From Rhyacophila brunnea (lineage: Eukaryota; Arthropoda; Insecta; Trichoptera; Rhyacophilidae), in assembly GCA_022495005.1 (NCBI GenBank), contig JAGYXB010002069.1:1488001-1552000 (forward strand): DNA of 64,000 bases. Direction: 5' to 3'. Made by a program: the position numbers and the translations under genes. Under the pieces are notes generated by a model that did no database searches, was not told the DNA's origin, and worked only from the letters and a program-made list of their open reading frames with translations. This document shows, in pieces, positions 12,147 to 23,339 of the stretch. The first letter of the stretch is position 1, and each line of letters begins with the position of its first letter.

Positions 12147-12492
12147 ATGCACACGCAATCTAAAGCTCGCCGCGCAGAATCAACAGATAGCGAAGATACA
12201 GCTATAACCATGCCTCACCCAGCTGAAGAGCCAGCCGTCAGTGGTCCCTCAGACATCTTCGGCGTGCCTAACTTCCAGGACGCACAAATATTCCCGGAAG
12301 ACAGTCCACGTACGGACATCACCGTTGAAAGTGGGCGACCAAGGCGAGAAGCGCAGGAAGACGACTGCAAGAAGCCGTACGCCCCAAAACCCGAACTGAA
12401 AACCATATTCACGGGCGACCTGAGACAGAGGTTTTTGATTTTCGTGGAGGAATGCGAGGAGTATTTCAAAGAATCGAAATGCCCTCCCAACT
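12147..12492 (+). pseudogene. Gypsy gag, N-terminal fragment
   Basis: It encodes the first ~115 residues of the same Gag as at 18588 and 37073, diverged: S-K-A-R-R-A, then P-A-E-E-P, S-G-P-S-D-I-F-G-V-P, E-D-S-P-R-T-D-I-T-V-E-S-G-R-P-R-R, and E-Y-F-K-E-S-K-C-P. The homology ends at about 12492, where Jockey-2 begins, and the frame then runs into a stop at 12507-12509. The rest of this gag is not found in the window. Confidence 0.8.
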
Positions 12493-12509
12493 GGCAACAA
12501 CTGGCCTAA

Positions 12510-14121
12510 ATGGCACCTAAAAAAGCAGTCATAACAAAAGACTTCTCAGCCGACAAAGCCAGAGAGAACATTTATAAAGCCCTAGAAGTAAAAACTCTAG
12601 AAAGCTTTATAACCGCTTTTAAACACGCCCTACTCACATGCACCGTACTGTTCCCTGGACAGTTCAACAGCAATGGCTATTACAACCCACCCAATAAACA
12701 GAGACAAACCAGGAGCAGATCTAAGACACAGATCCAAACTCAGCTCCCCAAAACACAAGACATCATAGGCATAGACTCAGACACAGAAACAACTGGCAAC
12801 CCCGCATTCCAACAGATGTTCCCAAAGGAAGGGAAGGAACTCAGCTGAATATTCGAGGATTCAACAGCTAGCAACTCCTCAACAAACAAATCATCACAAG
12901 ACTCATCCACTAGCAGCTCGCCCCCAACCCACCTACCCACTCCCCAAAAACACACCAAATCCCCCAACCCACCACAAAAAGCTACCCCCCCTCCAGCACA
13001 AACACCAGCAACACAAACACAACCACAAACATCAACACCGAAAAACACCACAGGCACACAGCAACACTTCAAGCCGCCCCCACCGATTTTACTCCACAAC
13101 AAACGAGACTTGCCAACGTTATTACTCGATGCAAAATTACAAGGGCTAACAATAACAGAATCACTCAACCTAGCGGAGAAGGTAAGAGTAACACTCCCGG
13201 ACCCACGGACCTACAACGCATTAACCCACACACTGGACGCTAAAAATATTGCATGGCACTCATACGAACGTGAGGAGGAAAAGGTCCTAAAAGTAGTCGT
13301 GAAAGGCATATGCGAGTCCCTCAATGAAGACATATTAGAAGAAGAGCTCAAAAGTCTAGGATACCCGGTAAGACGGGTCCACAGAATGACAAGGGCAAAA
13401 GACCGCTCCCCCCTACCAATGATTCTCCTGGATATGGAGAAAAGCGAAGCCGGCCGTAATATCTTTAACCTAGACACCCTGCTCACGATGAGAATCAGGG
13501 TTGAAGCGATGAGGAAAAAAACTGAAAAAGGCCAATGCCACAACTGCCAGCAGTTTGGACACGCCAACAAGAACTGCCATGCACCGCCCAAATGCGTGAA
13601 GTGTGGCGAAGGCCATCGCACGGAGATATGCAAACGCACGAAGGAAACCGGCCCGGCGACTTGTGCGAACTGCGGAATCCCTCATCCGGCTAATTATAGG
13701 GGATGCCCGGTCAACCCTAACAACAAAAAACCCGCACCCACATACCAGGGACAGCGCATCCCTGGGCATAGGCTCGCACGGAACGGACCTCCCGTGCACT
13801 ACAAGATGCATACTCATCGAGCAGCACCACCAAGGCCAGCATGGTACAGACCAGCATTCCAAGCCCCAAGGCCAGATTACCAAGCACCAAGGCCCGCATG
13901 GCATAGACCAGCATACCAAGCCGCCACAATGGCCTAACCCAAAACCACAATGGCCCCCGCTAAGCCAAGCCAACCCACCAAAGCAACCCCTGCTACAGAC
14001 ACCACCTGCATACAGAATGCAAAATCAAGGGGTACAGAACAACGCACAGGCGTCCACTATCAAAATCCTAGAACAGCTAATAAGGCAAGCTACGGCATCA
14101 CTAGCATCTCTAGGACGATAG
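12510..14121 (+). pseudogene. Jockey-2 ORF1 (Gag-like zinc-knuckle protein), broken
   Basis: Starting at the ATG at 12510, one frame is shared by 12510-12848 and 12849-13937 with a single TGA at 12846-12848. It holds a Ser/Thr/Pro-rich region, an R-M-T-R-A type PRE_C2HC-like domain (about 13170-13500), and three zinc knuckles: C-H-N-C-Q-Q-F-G-H-x4-C, C-V-K-C-G-E-G-H-x4-C and C-A-N-C-G-I-P-H-x4-C (about 13533-13710). This is the nucleic-acid-binding ORF1 of Jockey elements. After a Pro/Ala/His-rich repeat the frame ends at 13937. The expected C-terminus, with an I-L-E-Q-L-I-R helix, continues in another frame to 14121, so there is also a frameshift near 13920-13935. Confidence 0.85.
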
Positions 14122-14170
14122 GTAGATATTAAAACCGTCTCCCCACAGCGACTTCCCTCTCACATTTCCA

Positions 14171-15658
14171 ATGGCTACCAAATTTAAACCCACATCCCTC
14201 CAGATAGCCTTCTGGAATGCTGCAGGCCTCGTCATGAGAGACAAAAAGGAGATCATCCACTTCCTTGAAGAGCATGACATAGATATCCTATTAATCAACG
14301 AGACGTGGCTTAAACCACACCATAACATAAATTTCCCAAATTACTCCACCTACAGGACGGATAGATTAACAGATAAGGGAGGAGGCACTGCTGTCATCAT
14401 CAAGTCAAAGATCGATCACTGCTCCTCAAACCGACCATCAGTAACTACTCCGACCTTCACACCTAACATAGAGGAGACCACAGTCCTGGTAAACACCAAA
14501 AACTATGGTCTCATCCAATTTACCTCCATCTACAGCCCATCTAACAAAAATCCCACTCCCCAGGAATTCCACGACCTACTAGATCCAATATTTCCCATAT
14601 CAATAATAGCAGGTGAACAACGGTTCTTGGCAACGCCAAGCACCGGTTAAGGATCTGCCCGCGCAGCGACTATAGAGGCAATAAAATCTTTCAGTTCACT
14701 CAGGACACCCAATCAATCATAGTGGCTCCTTCAGAGACCACCATACGTACATTAGGGAGACCATTCAACGTCCTGGACTTCGCTATCCTCAGGAACACTA
14801 GCTACATACCGATAATTCGAGCTTAACTCAGACCACAAACCCGTACTACTGTACCTGGGAGACCCAGTAGACCCTTTTGCCACACTGCCCGACTCCACCA
14901 GATACAAAGTATCATGGGAAGACTTCGGTGCCTATATGGAGGAACATCTCACACCCCGCACACTTCTCACAAACGAAATAGAAATAGACGCCGCAATAGC
15001 AGATCTAACGACTACTATTCAGGAGGCTCTTAAAGCAGCCTCAACCCCTATTAGCCCAGACCTCAAACACAGACTCGACCTACCAAAACCGATTAGACTC
15101 CTCATAACGGAGAGAAATAGAACTAGAAAACTCGGTCAGGACACGGGCGATCCTGCTGTCATCTCTAAAGCCACAGAGCTGAAGAAGAAAGTCAGAAAAG
15201 AGATCAGACGCTTTTCCGAGGAAACTTGGGTAAAAAAACTACAAGACCTAGTAAAGGGCGGTCACCCTTACTGGTCACTAACTAAACTCCTGAGGGTCAA
15301 AAAATGTCCCATTACGCCACTAGACGGCCCAAGAGGCCCAGTCTATACTACCCAAGCCAAGTGCGAACTGTTTGCGGACAGTATAGAAGATCAATTCACT
15401 CCAAACCCGATCGCAGACTCAGACTCTGAAACAGATTCAGATTCATACTCAGACACAGATTCAGATTCCGACTCAGACACTCAACACAGAGATAAAAGAA
15501 AACACATCAAATCAATCAATAGAGAAGCCAGAGCCATAGTTAATGCCACACCTAGTCCTCCACCGTCACAAATGGTAGCCGTCACAATAGATGAAACCGA
15601 ATTCCTAATTAAGCGACTTAGAAACCGCAAAGCTCCAGGTATAGACGGGATAAGTAAC
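14171..15658 (+). pseudogene. Jockey-2 ORF2 (endonuclease and start of RT), truncated
   Basis: The frame from 14171 begins with the APE endonuclease signature I-A-F-W-N-A-A-G-L and I-N-E-T-W-L. At about 14614 the expected G-D-F-N-A-K-H box is disrupted (A-G-E-Q-R-F..), and the homology continues through other frames (about 14620-14830) to L-N-S-D-H-K-P. From 14936 the linker is open to R-L-R-N-R-K-A-P-G-I-D-G at 15625, and then LTR C cuts the gene after I-S-N at 15658. A Ser-Asp repeat of about 25 codons (15413-15484) is present here but absent from Jockey-1. The 3' remainder of the element is not in the window. Confidence 0.82.
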
Positions 15659-15884
15659 TGTCACCGACTGGTTTTTCTGCCCCTGTGGGGGGCGCTCCCA
15701 TAAGGAGTAGTGCTCCCCAGCCGCTCGGTCTGACCCTGGTAGTCAATGTGCCACCGATGGAATGATGACGACCCTTGGCAAGGCTGAACAAAATATTTCA
15801 TATGTATAAGTCCCGCAGTTTGCTCTGACAGGTCCCACGGCTTCTCAGAGTGAGCTGTGGATGGTTAAGTCGGTCACAGACCAT
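15659..15884 (+). repeat. Partial LTR C (first 226 bp)
   Basis: It begins TGTCACCGACTGG and follows the LTR start until CGGTCACAGACCAT, where a second, complete LTR (D) begins. LTR D therefore inserted into LTR C, or the two were joined by recombination. The rest of LTR C, expected to continue GTAAATATAGG, is not seen at the far side of the array. Confidence 0.8.
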
Positions 15885-18178
15885 TGTCACCGACAGGTTT
15901 TTCCGCCCCTGTGGGGGGCGCTCCCATAAGGAGTAGTGCCACCCAGCCGCTCGGTCTGACCCTGGTAGTCAATGCGCCACCGATGAAATGATGATGACCC
16001 TTGGCAAAGCTGAACAAAATATGTCATATGTTAAGTCCCGCAGTTTGCTCTGACAGGCCCCACGGCTTCTCAGAGTGAACTGTGGATGGTTAAGTCGGTC
16101 GCCACTGACCATGTAAATATAGGTAATAGGTAATATAGTATAAGATTGAATTTTTTTATTGTCGAATATAATATGGTAAAGGGTAATTAAATTAAATATG
16201 ATTTGTTTGTAATGATAATGTATAGTGTAAATTGTAATATAATATTCATATATAATGCAAAGGATTAAACGGTAATAAAGGGGGACTTATAGATGGGCGT
16301 TGATGGTATGTAAAATAAGATAATTAAGATGTACGTAATGATAAGGGCATATAGATCGATGTCGCTACGCGTCGCACGTACACGGCACAGTAATTGTTAA
16401 CATATGCTCATAGGCCTGTTGCGAAGGCTCCCATTTGCACGTATGTGCAATCACAAAGCATAGCAACACCTAGGCAATCATCGATCCGATTATAATCACG
16501 ATCCCGCGTAATTAATTTGCATATCAATTCCGATCATTAATATCCGCGGTCATTCCGCGCGCGGCGTTTCCGAATCGGTATTCTGGCAGCTTTCCTGCTC
16601 TCACATACGACGGCGTCTCTGTCGTATGTGTAGAAATCGATTTCGCGATACAAATTTGCTCGCTTTGCAGTGACAGAGCCCCTCTCGCTCGCGTGTATGA
16701 CGGCATCACGCTCACGCGCGACGGGAGAATCGGATCAATGATTTTGGTCGATCAAGGAGACCACGTACTGGAATAAAGTGCGGGAAATCTTTGATCGGCT
16801 AGGTATGAGTATGTACTAAGCAATTATTACTGCCTATATGTTTGGTTGACGGAATGACATCCGCCAACTAGTCGTAAGTATGTGCCCGTGGCGACACCGA
16901 GCTATATTAGTTGTTAACGTGAGAAAGATTGCGCGACCAATACATTTATATATTAGAATCAAGTAACTTCCCCGCTTGATATTGTTTTATATTAAGCTTT
17001 TATTTTGTAGTTAAATTACCAATCTACCGAGTTCATATTCTTAGACCAACGTCAAGTAGGTATTCAGGCCGTCGGGGCGCCTCAAAGTTGAGCCCCCCAA
17101 CGGTAGTTGGCCGAAGGATTGGTATGCGCTGTCGAAGGCCTGGTGCCACAAATATGCCAAGTTAACCACTGGCATATGACGCCTTATCATCCAGGCTAAC
17201 TTTGTAGTACTCTTGTTTCTGGGTGAGAGGTACCTTCGCGCCGCTAGGGCCCGTAAAGCCGGCCGCCGCGGGAACGCCCCTCCCTCAGCCATGAAGAGCG
17301 CCACCACGCGGGGTGTGCTGTATCGATAGGTAATTCAACCACGAATCCGTCGATGCCTCGCACGCCTTCGTAGGTGCGTTTTTCGTGGGGCTGGCCCAGA
17401 AACACTGCGGTACTGCTACATCAATTACACGCTCTCGGTACTCCTAGGTACTCGAAGGACGTATGTGACGAGTGAGCGACGCCGCCCACCGGCGAGCGTC
17501 GACTCGCGCCCATAATTTTACTTAGTCGGCCCTTACGTAGATGTCGCGGGTAATTAGTCATTGTACAATTTCCGCCACTCTCGTAAGGAAACCGTTAATT
17601 AATTTTGTCACCCGAAAAACGTTGAGCTAAGGGATGAAATCGGCCAGATTTGCATATAAACCCACTATTTTTAATTTCAATATCAGTCTTCGCTCTCGTT
17701 TACGACCCTGAACCTGCGAAGGTCAGCGGCGTAATTTTATCCGAATTTTTACATACAAGTCGCTGAGACTTGGGAAGAAGTATTCGCCAGGGTACAAATA
17801 CCTATTGGTCGATACTCGTACGTCGGTACTTACGCGAAGTGTCAGTCAGCGACTTAGTCGTTCTGTGCATAATTTTCATTTCTCATTACCGGACTCGGTC
17901 CTCAACCTTTTTGGACAGTGACCTGCGCTCGCGCAATCTCGCTCGCAACTTATAATAAATAATTCTTAACAACTTAGTTTCTCTTATAATAATTTGTGGT
18001 TCTGAACTTTCGTAATTTGAACTTTTGTTTATTTTTATGTGATTGTGGGACTTAATAAATTGTTTTAATATCGTGAAATTTCTTTTACTGGACTATAACA
18101 AGTGCCTACCTGTTCTTCCTACATCTGAATGTACCTCCACTCCAGGCCCGGAGCTAGCCGAGGATTCGGAGGCCTACA
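15885..18178 (+). repeat. LTR D, 5' LTR of Gypsy copy 1 (2294 bp)
   Basis: It starts TGTCACCGACAGG and ends GGCCTACA. It is nearly identical to LTR E once the 5.1-kb insertion is removed from E. Being over 2 kb it is very long for a Ty3/Gypsy LTR. Compared with A, B and F it lacks about 20 bp (the CTACTGTCACTCTGACAG block) near 17830. Confidence 0.92.
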
Positions 18179-18181
18179 TCG

Positions 18182-18192
18182 TGGCGCCCAAC
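18182..18192 (+). promoter_or_regulatory. Primer-binding site of Gypsy copy 1
   Basis: TGGCGCCCAAC lies 3 bp after LTR D and matches the 3' end of tRNA-Lys. It marks the start of the internal region. Confidence 0.85.
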
Positions 18193-18587
18193 ATTATGGT
18201 GCTGTCCAGGTCGCATTAACCTGGCCGGATCCCAAGCCCTGAGATCCACTACAGCATCAAAAATAAATAAAATAGTGAGTACGATTTTGGTAAAATAACA
18301 TTTGTGTACCAAGCTCACAGGAAGAGCAGAGTAGTGCGAATAAGTGTAACTTCAGACATTTTCAAAAAAAAAAACTATATATAAAAAAAAAAAAAAAAAA
18401 AGTTAAAAACACTTGTAGAAATTTTTCGGATTAATAAAAACACTTATAAAAATTTTGTGAAAATCCAAAACACTTGTAAAAAAAAAAAAAAAAAAAAACA
18501 CTTGTAAAAATTTTTCGGATTAAAAAAGACTTATAAAAAAATTTTGTGCTAAAATAAAAACACAACGTAAAGTCTAAAAAGGCTCGC
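18193..18587 (+). other. A-rich leader of Gypsy copy 1
   Basis: This is the untranslated leader before gag. It contains long A runs (18383-18400, 18479-18498) and a repeated unit with core ACACTTGTARAAATTTTTCGGATTAA, present twice (about 18410-18435 and 18498-18524). The A runs differ in length between the two Gypsy copies. Confidence 0.7.
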
Positions 18588-19634
18588 ATGTACACGCGGT
18601 CCAAAGCGCGCCGAGCATACTCAACCGACAGTGACAGCGACATCACAACCATGCCTCGCCCAGCTGAGGAACCCACTGTCAGCGGACCATCAGACATCTT
18701 CGGCGTGCCTGAGTTTCAGGACGGCCAGATCTTCCCAGAGGACAGTCCACGGACAGATATTACGGTCGAGAGTGGACGGCCGAGACGAGAAGTACCCGAG
18801 GATGACGGCAGGAGGCCGTACGCCCCGAAACCGGAGCTAAAGACTACGTTCACGGGGGACCCGCGACAACGGTTCGCGACGTTCATTGAAGACTGCGAGG
18901 ACTATTTTAAAGAATCAAAGTGTCCTCAGAACTGCCGCGTCAAAGAAGCCATAAGCCGCCTAGAAGGAGAGGCGAAGGCGTGGGGACGAGAGTTCGACCC
19001 CGCCGATTCCTGGGAGGCCTTTAAGGAGGATGGCATCCTCCACTTTGAGTCTTTTGCCCGTCGTCAGAGGCAACGGATAGACCTGCTGGTAAGGCGCCAG
19101 AGGCCGGAGATGACGCCATACCGGTTCCTCCGTCAGAAGGCGGAACTGGCAGCAGTACTCATGCCTGATATGAAGCCGGAGGTGATGGGGCAGACGTTTC
19201 ACTTCCTGCTGACGGGGGCCGATCAAATACGAGTGGATCGCATCCAATGGAGGACGATGGCACAGCTCGTTGCTGCTGCCAAAACCCTCAACTTGCTGCC
19301 CGACGAGCCTACTGGAGGCCGTCAGTCATATCAATCGACGTCGAAGCAGCCGCCGCCGCCATGCATATTGTGTGGTGGCTGCAACACGGAGACGAAGAGG
19401 CCACCCAACAACGACAATTGGAGGGACCGGCCGCAGACCGGACAGAAGGCAGCAGCTCGACAGGATGACAGGGGAGAAGAGGAGGCGCCAAGGCGCCAGG
19501 GGCCCACCAACCGTGGCGGGTACCAAGGCGGACGAGGCAGAGGCGGTGGCAACCGTGGCGATCGCCGCGCAGCCAGCGTCCAGCGTCAGGCGGCACCGGA
19601 GGAGCGCCGTCAGGAGCAGTCCCGCCCCGAATGA
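18588..19634 (+). CDS. gag: Gypsy copy 1 Gag
   Basis: 348 codons, identical at protein level to the gag at 37073. After a basic N-terminus and a Pro/acidic linker, a capsid-like part starts near residue 85 (T-F-T-G-D-P-R-Q-R-F) and runs through A-W-G-R-E-F-D, T-P-Y-R-F-L-R-Q-K and T-F-H-F-L-L-T-G to about residue 235. A small Cys cluster, C-I-L-C-G-G-C, sits near residue 255 and is not a standard CCHC knuckle. The C-terminus is an Arg-Gly-rich tail (G-G-Y-Q-G-G-R-G-R-G-G-G-N-R-G), likely the RNA-binding part. The ATG at 18588 is the first after the A-rich leader. The frame ends in TGA at 19632-19634 and remains open beyond it into pol. Confidence 0.9.
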   Translation: MYTRSKARRAYSTDSDSDITTMPRPAEEPTVSGPSDIFGVPEFQDGQIFPEDSPRTDITVESGRPRREVPEDDGRRPYAPKPELKTTFTGDPRQRFATFIEDCEDYFKESKCPQNCRVKEAISRLEGEAKAWGREFDPADSWEAFKEDGILHFESFARRQRQRIDLLVRRQRPEMTPYRFLRQKAELAAVLMPDMKPEVMGQTFHFLLTGADQIRVDRIQWRTMAQLVAAAKTLNLLPDEPTGGRQSYQSTSKQPPPPCILCGGCNTETKRPPNNDNWRDRPQTGQKAAARQDDRGEEEAPRRQGPTNRGGYQGGRGRGGGNRGDRRAASVQRQAAPEERRQEQSRPE

Positions 19635-22480
19635 GGACGCACCCTGACGCCGGCGACCCATTGTCGGCTCCAAGAAGGACGTCGGTCCGACGGGCCCCGA
19701 CAACGAGTGAGAGTGAGCAGTGTCAAGTGTAGAGACGACCACCATACGCCTACGCAAGACATTGTTCACGACTTGCGAGCACTGGCGGTGATAAACAATG
19801 ACCGTGCCGGTGTGATTAATAGTTTAAGGACAGCGAAAGCTAAGCAATTCAAACCCAAGGACAATTCGATTGCCGAGGTGCCGCGTAAGACTGAATCTGG
19901 TCGCGGTAGTATTAATTTTTGTATGTATAATAAACATGTTGATGTTCCAGTGGCCCGGAGGGACGCGCGACCAAATGTCAATTATGCCCCTACGCATGTG
20001 AGCACGCCACTACCAGGTGCGGGCAACATTCATGTGGGGGCTGAAGTGAACGCGTCGGATGCCAACCCTGGAACCATGGGCCATCTGGTTCGAGCCGTAA
20101 GAAGCCCGAACCCCAAGACCTTCGGGTCTGACCAGTGGAAGGCATTGCCCCCTGGTCACGATGATGGCCACATCGACACCAAATATTTTTATAATAAGAT
20201 AACTTTGTTAAGATTAGGATATGTTGACAGCACAGAGTGGGACGATGGGCACGGTAAGTATCGTATGCCCATCCCGGGCGAACGCGGCCGGCGAGACTCC
20301 AGCACTACACGAGCCAACCAGAGCTCGACCGGAACGGCAAGTAGCTCGGGTCGCGTCAAAGTTGACGACGGCCCCTTTGTGCTGTTTAACCCCAGTAATT
20401 GTAGCGCCGACTCTGGCACCCCTTGTTTAACCCGCACTAAAATTTACAAGGCTGAGGCTGGCCAACTAAAAACTAAAATCAGTAGCAATAACATTGTATA
20501 TAATAACCCCATGCACAATAGCCGAATAAACGCCGAACCATCCGTTACCGCCCCCACACCGCTCGATCCGAACATCGCGACACCCCTCGATAGGTGTGCG
20601 AATGACGACGAAAAGTGTGGAATAAATTGTGTTAAATGTGTTGTAATTAATGATGTGTATTATAATAAGTGTGAATTAACTAGTGTAAGTGTAGATAATG
20701 AGAAGGTGATAAATAGTGTTAGTGTTAAAAATAATATAAATAGTGTTAATAATGTACATAGCCCTACCGACGTGGAAGTGGAGCTATTCGATGGCGAGTC
20801 AGCAGTGCGGAACGCCACCGTGGTCGACGACGAGGCTTCAGCGGGGGTATATAGTGTCTGGGGGGCCACTCCGGAATTAAAGGGAGGGCACCTCCTCACA
20901 CTACCCTTCCGCATAGGAGAGAACGAACAGGAGTATGAAGCCGTCATTGACACGGGAGCTACGCACACTTTGCTGCGTAGCGATCTGTATCCCCATAAAA
21001 TAGTGCCGTGCGGGAAACCGCAAACTTTAGTAACGGCCGGGGGCGGATCGCTGCGTACCGAAGGGGTCGTTACCGTAAAGGGCTACCTTAGGGATAGCCC
21101 GATAGTGGTGCAGGCCCTTCTGGTCAGAGACCTACATGTCCCATTTTTGATGGGACTAGACTGGCTGGAGGCGCAGCAGGCAGTGGTAGACATGAAGCGC
21201 CGCTGCATCCACTATGGTGACGACCTGCGACAGACGCTGTATAGCAGGACGCTTCGGAAGCCCTTGCCGGGAGGTCCGATCCAGACCGCGGAACTAGCGC
21301 CCGGAATTCCCGATTCAGCCCGCATCGCCTTGACGAAAGTCTTGGAGGACTTCGCGGACCGTTTCGCCGAGACCGGTCCTTTGTGCCGTACAACGGAAGT
21401 GAGGGTTTTCCTGAAGAACCCTACTCCGTTCCGTCTCGGTCCCTTCCGTCAGTCGGAGCAAAAGAAGCGACAGATTCAGGAGGACGTTGAGCAGATGATG
21501 GCAGACGGGGTCATTGAACCGAGCTCCAGTCCATATCTGAGCCCAGTGGTACTGGTACCGAAGAAGGACGGGTCCACAAGGTTTTGTGTGGATTATCGGC
21601 GGCTGAATTCGCAGACGGAGGATGAAGCGACCACGCTACCGTTAATCCTAGAGACCTTGAAGGACCTAGGAACCGCTAAGGTATTCAGTTCACTGGATCT
21701 CCGCCATGGTTACTGGCAGCTCAAGTTACACCCGGAAACCAAACCTTTGACGGCCTTTGCGACAGCTGATGGAGGCTGCTACCAGTTTCGTGTTCTCCCC
21801 TTTGGGTTGAAGCAGGCTGTGGGAGCTTTTCAGCGGTTGATGTCGCAGGAGGTCCTGATCGGTTTGGTCAACAAGATCTGTCTCGTCTACCTCGACGACA
21901 TAATTGTCTATAGTCGCAACTGGGAAGAACACGCGCAGCATCTGAGGCTCGTGTTCGAAAGACTGCAATTCCACGAATTGCGAGTCGCCCCAAAGAAATG
22001 CCAGATTGGGAGGCAGGCTGTGGATTACCTGGGACACCATATCACGGAGACGGGTAATGAGCCCCAGGAACACCACCTTGCCGAAGTGGAATCGGCTGCG
22101 GTGCCAAAAACGAGGCGAGATGTGCGCGCTTTTCTGGGCCTGTGTAACTGGCTCAGAGAATACGTGCCGCATTTTGCTGAGATGGCGGTGCCTCTGACGA
22201 GACTACTTCGCTCAACTGTGCGATTTCAATGGGGAGACGAAGCGGAGGTCGCCTTTCGTCGAATAAAGGACGCGTTAAAGCAGCCTTTGAGATTGGCTAG
22301 ACCCGATTTTGAGAGGCCCTTCTGCCTCCAGACGGACGCCAGTGGGCATGGCATCGCGGCCGTATTGTTCCAACCACGGGACGATGGCGGGCGCGATGTC
22401 ATCTCCTACGCGAGCAAGCGGGTCAACGAAACGGAAGCTCGTTATCATATTAACGAACTGGAAGCCATGGCCGCCGTATG
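19635..22480 (+). pseudogene. pol: Gypsy copy 1 Pol, first part (protease, RT, start of RNase H)
   Basis: This is in the same frame as gag, with no stop between the gag TGA and the rest. It encodes a long spacer, an aspartic protease (V-I-D-T-G-A-T-H-T-L-L, about 20944-20976), the RT (F-C-V-D-Y-R-R-L-N, V-L-P-F-G-L-K-Q-A, Y-L-D-D-I-I-V-Y-S at about 21888-21915), and the first part of RNase H (T-D-A-S-G-H-G). It is cut after A-A-V at 22480 by a CR1-like LINE and ends in foreign codons. It is almost identical to interior 2 (38120-42970), which shows the uninterrupted sequence. Confidence 0.93.
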
Positions 22481-22556
22481 TGCGCCGCGCAGTTAACACA
22501 TACATAGTGTTGTCTCACAAAATTTTTGTTTTGTTTTATTATTTCTTTGAAACAAA

Positions 22557-23339
22557 ATGGCTGAAATTACTGAATTAACGAATATTATAATCAAACAAAG
22601 TGCCCTCATAGAAAAACTTATGAATAAAGTGGAGGGAATTGAGGAATTCCTCAAAATAAATTCATTTAAATTAAATAAATCAACTCCCAGTGACTCAAAT
22701 AGAGTAAATACAGTGTGTACTCCGCCAGCAATTACGTCCGCCGTAATTAGTGATAATACGGTGAAACCAATTAGTACAGCAAGTTCGAAAACGACTGTTG
22801 AAACGCGAGCGCAAAGTAAGCGCCGAGCATCGACGAAACAACAAATCGATGCAAATTCAAAAAATGCCGCGTTAGAACAATTGCGTCCTGGAAAAGAAAA
22901 TTATCCTGCACTCGGGGTTATCCCAGCAGTCGCCCCAGAAGAGGACTCCTCATCGTCACCTGAGGCCTCACAACCGAAACCAGCTGAAGATTTACCTACG
23001 CCTAGGATTGTTGATGGATGGGCCACCGTCGCACGGAAGCGGCGTGTTGCGGTTCGGGGAAACCTCGCTGGACGAACAAAAACTGTTGTGAAGCAGTATC
23101 ACATCTGCCTGCTTCACAGAGATACAACAACGGCTGATGTTTTAACCTATTTAAATAAGTTATGTACCGCTGATTTCACAGTCGTGAAAATCAAATCAAG
23201 GGGGGACTATACATCCTTCAAGGTAGGTATCCCTTCTGATGTCACGGACACTGTTTTGAAGGCGGATAACTGGCCACGTCATTCATTCATAAAAGAATGG
23301 GTGTCGAGAGTGGAAACTCCACGGTTGCCGGTTAGCTGA
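22557..23339 (+). CDS. CR1-like ORF1 protein
   Basis: 260 codons from an ATG 76 bp inside the element. The N-terminus (E-I-T-E-L-T-N-I-I-I-K-Q.. to L-K-I-N) has the heptad-like spacing of a short coiled coil. A low-complexity Ser/Thr/Lys region follows. The C-terminal part (about residues 175-255: Y-H-I-C-L-L-H-R-D-T-T-T-A-D-V, K-I-K-S-R-G-D-Y-T-S-F-K-V-G) resembles the single-domain nucleic-acid-binding module of insect LINE ORF1 proteins. I see no zinc knuckle. The stop at 23337-23339 is followed within a few bases by ORF2. The frame is intact while ORF2 is broken. Confidence 0.65.
   Translation: MAEITELTNIIIKQSALIEKLMNKVEGIEEFLKINSFKLNKSTPSDSNRVNTVCTPPAITSAVISDNTVKPISTASSKTTVETRAQSKRRASTKQQIDANSKNAALEQLRPGKENYPALGVIPAVAPEEDSSSSPEASQPKPAEDLPTPRIVDGWATVARKRRVAVRGNLAGRTKTVVKQYHICLLHRDTTTADVLTYLNKLCTADFTVVKIKSRGDYTSFKVGIPSDVTDTVLKADNWPRHSFIKEWVSRVETPRLPVS

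Noticed and set aside
19309..19769. Long minus-strand and alternate-frame open stretches opposite gag (also 37794-38254)
   Set aside because: They mirror the GC-rich gag coding sequence and have composition-driven Arg/Pro/Ala content without motifs.
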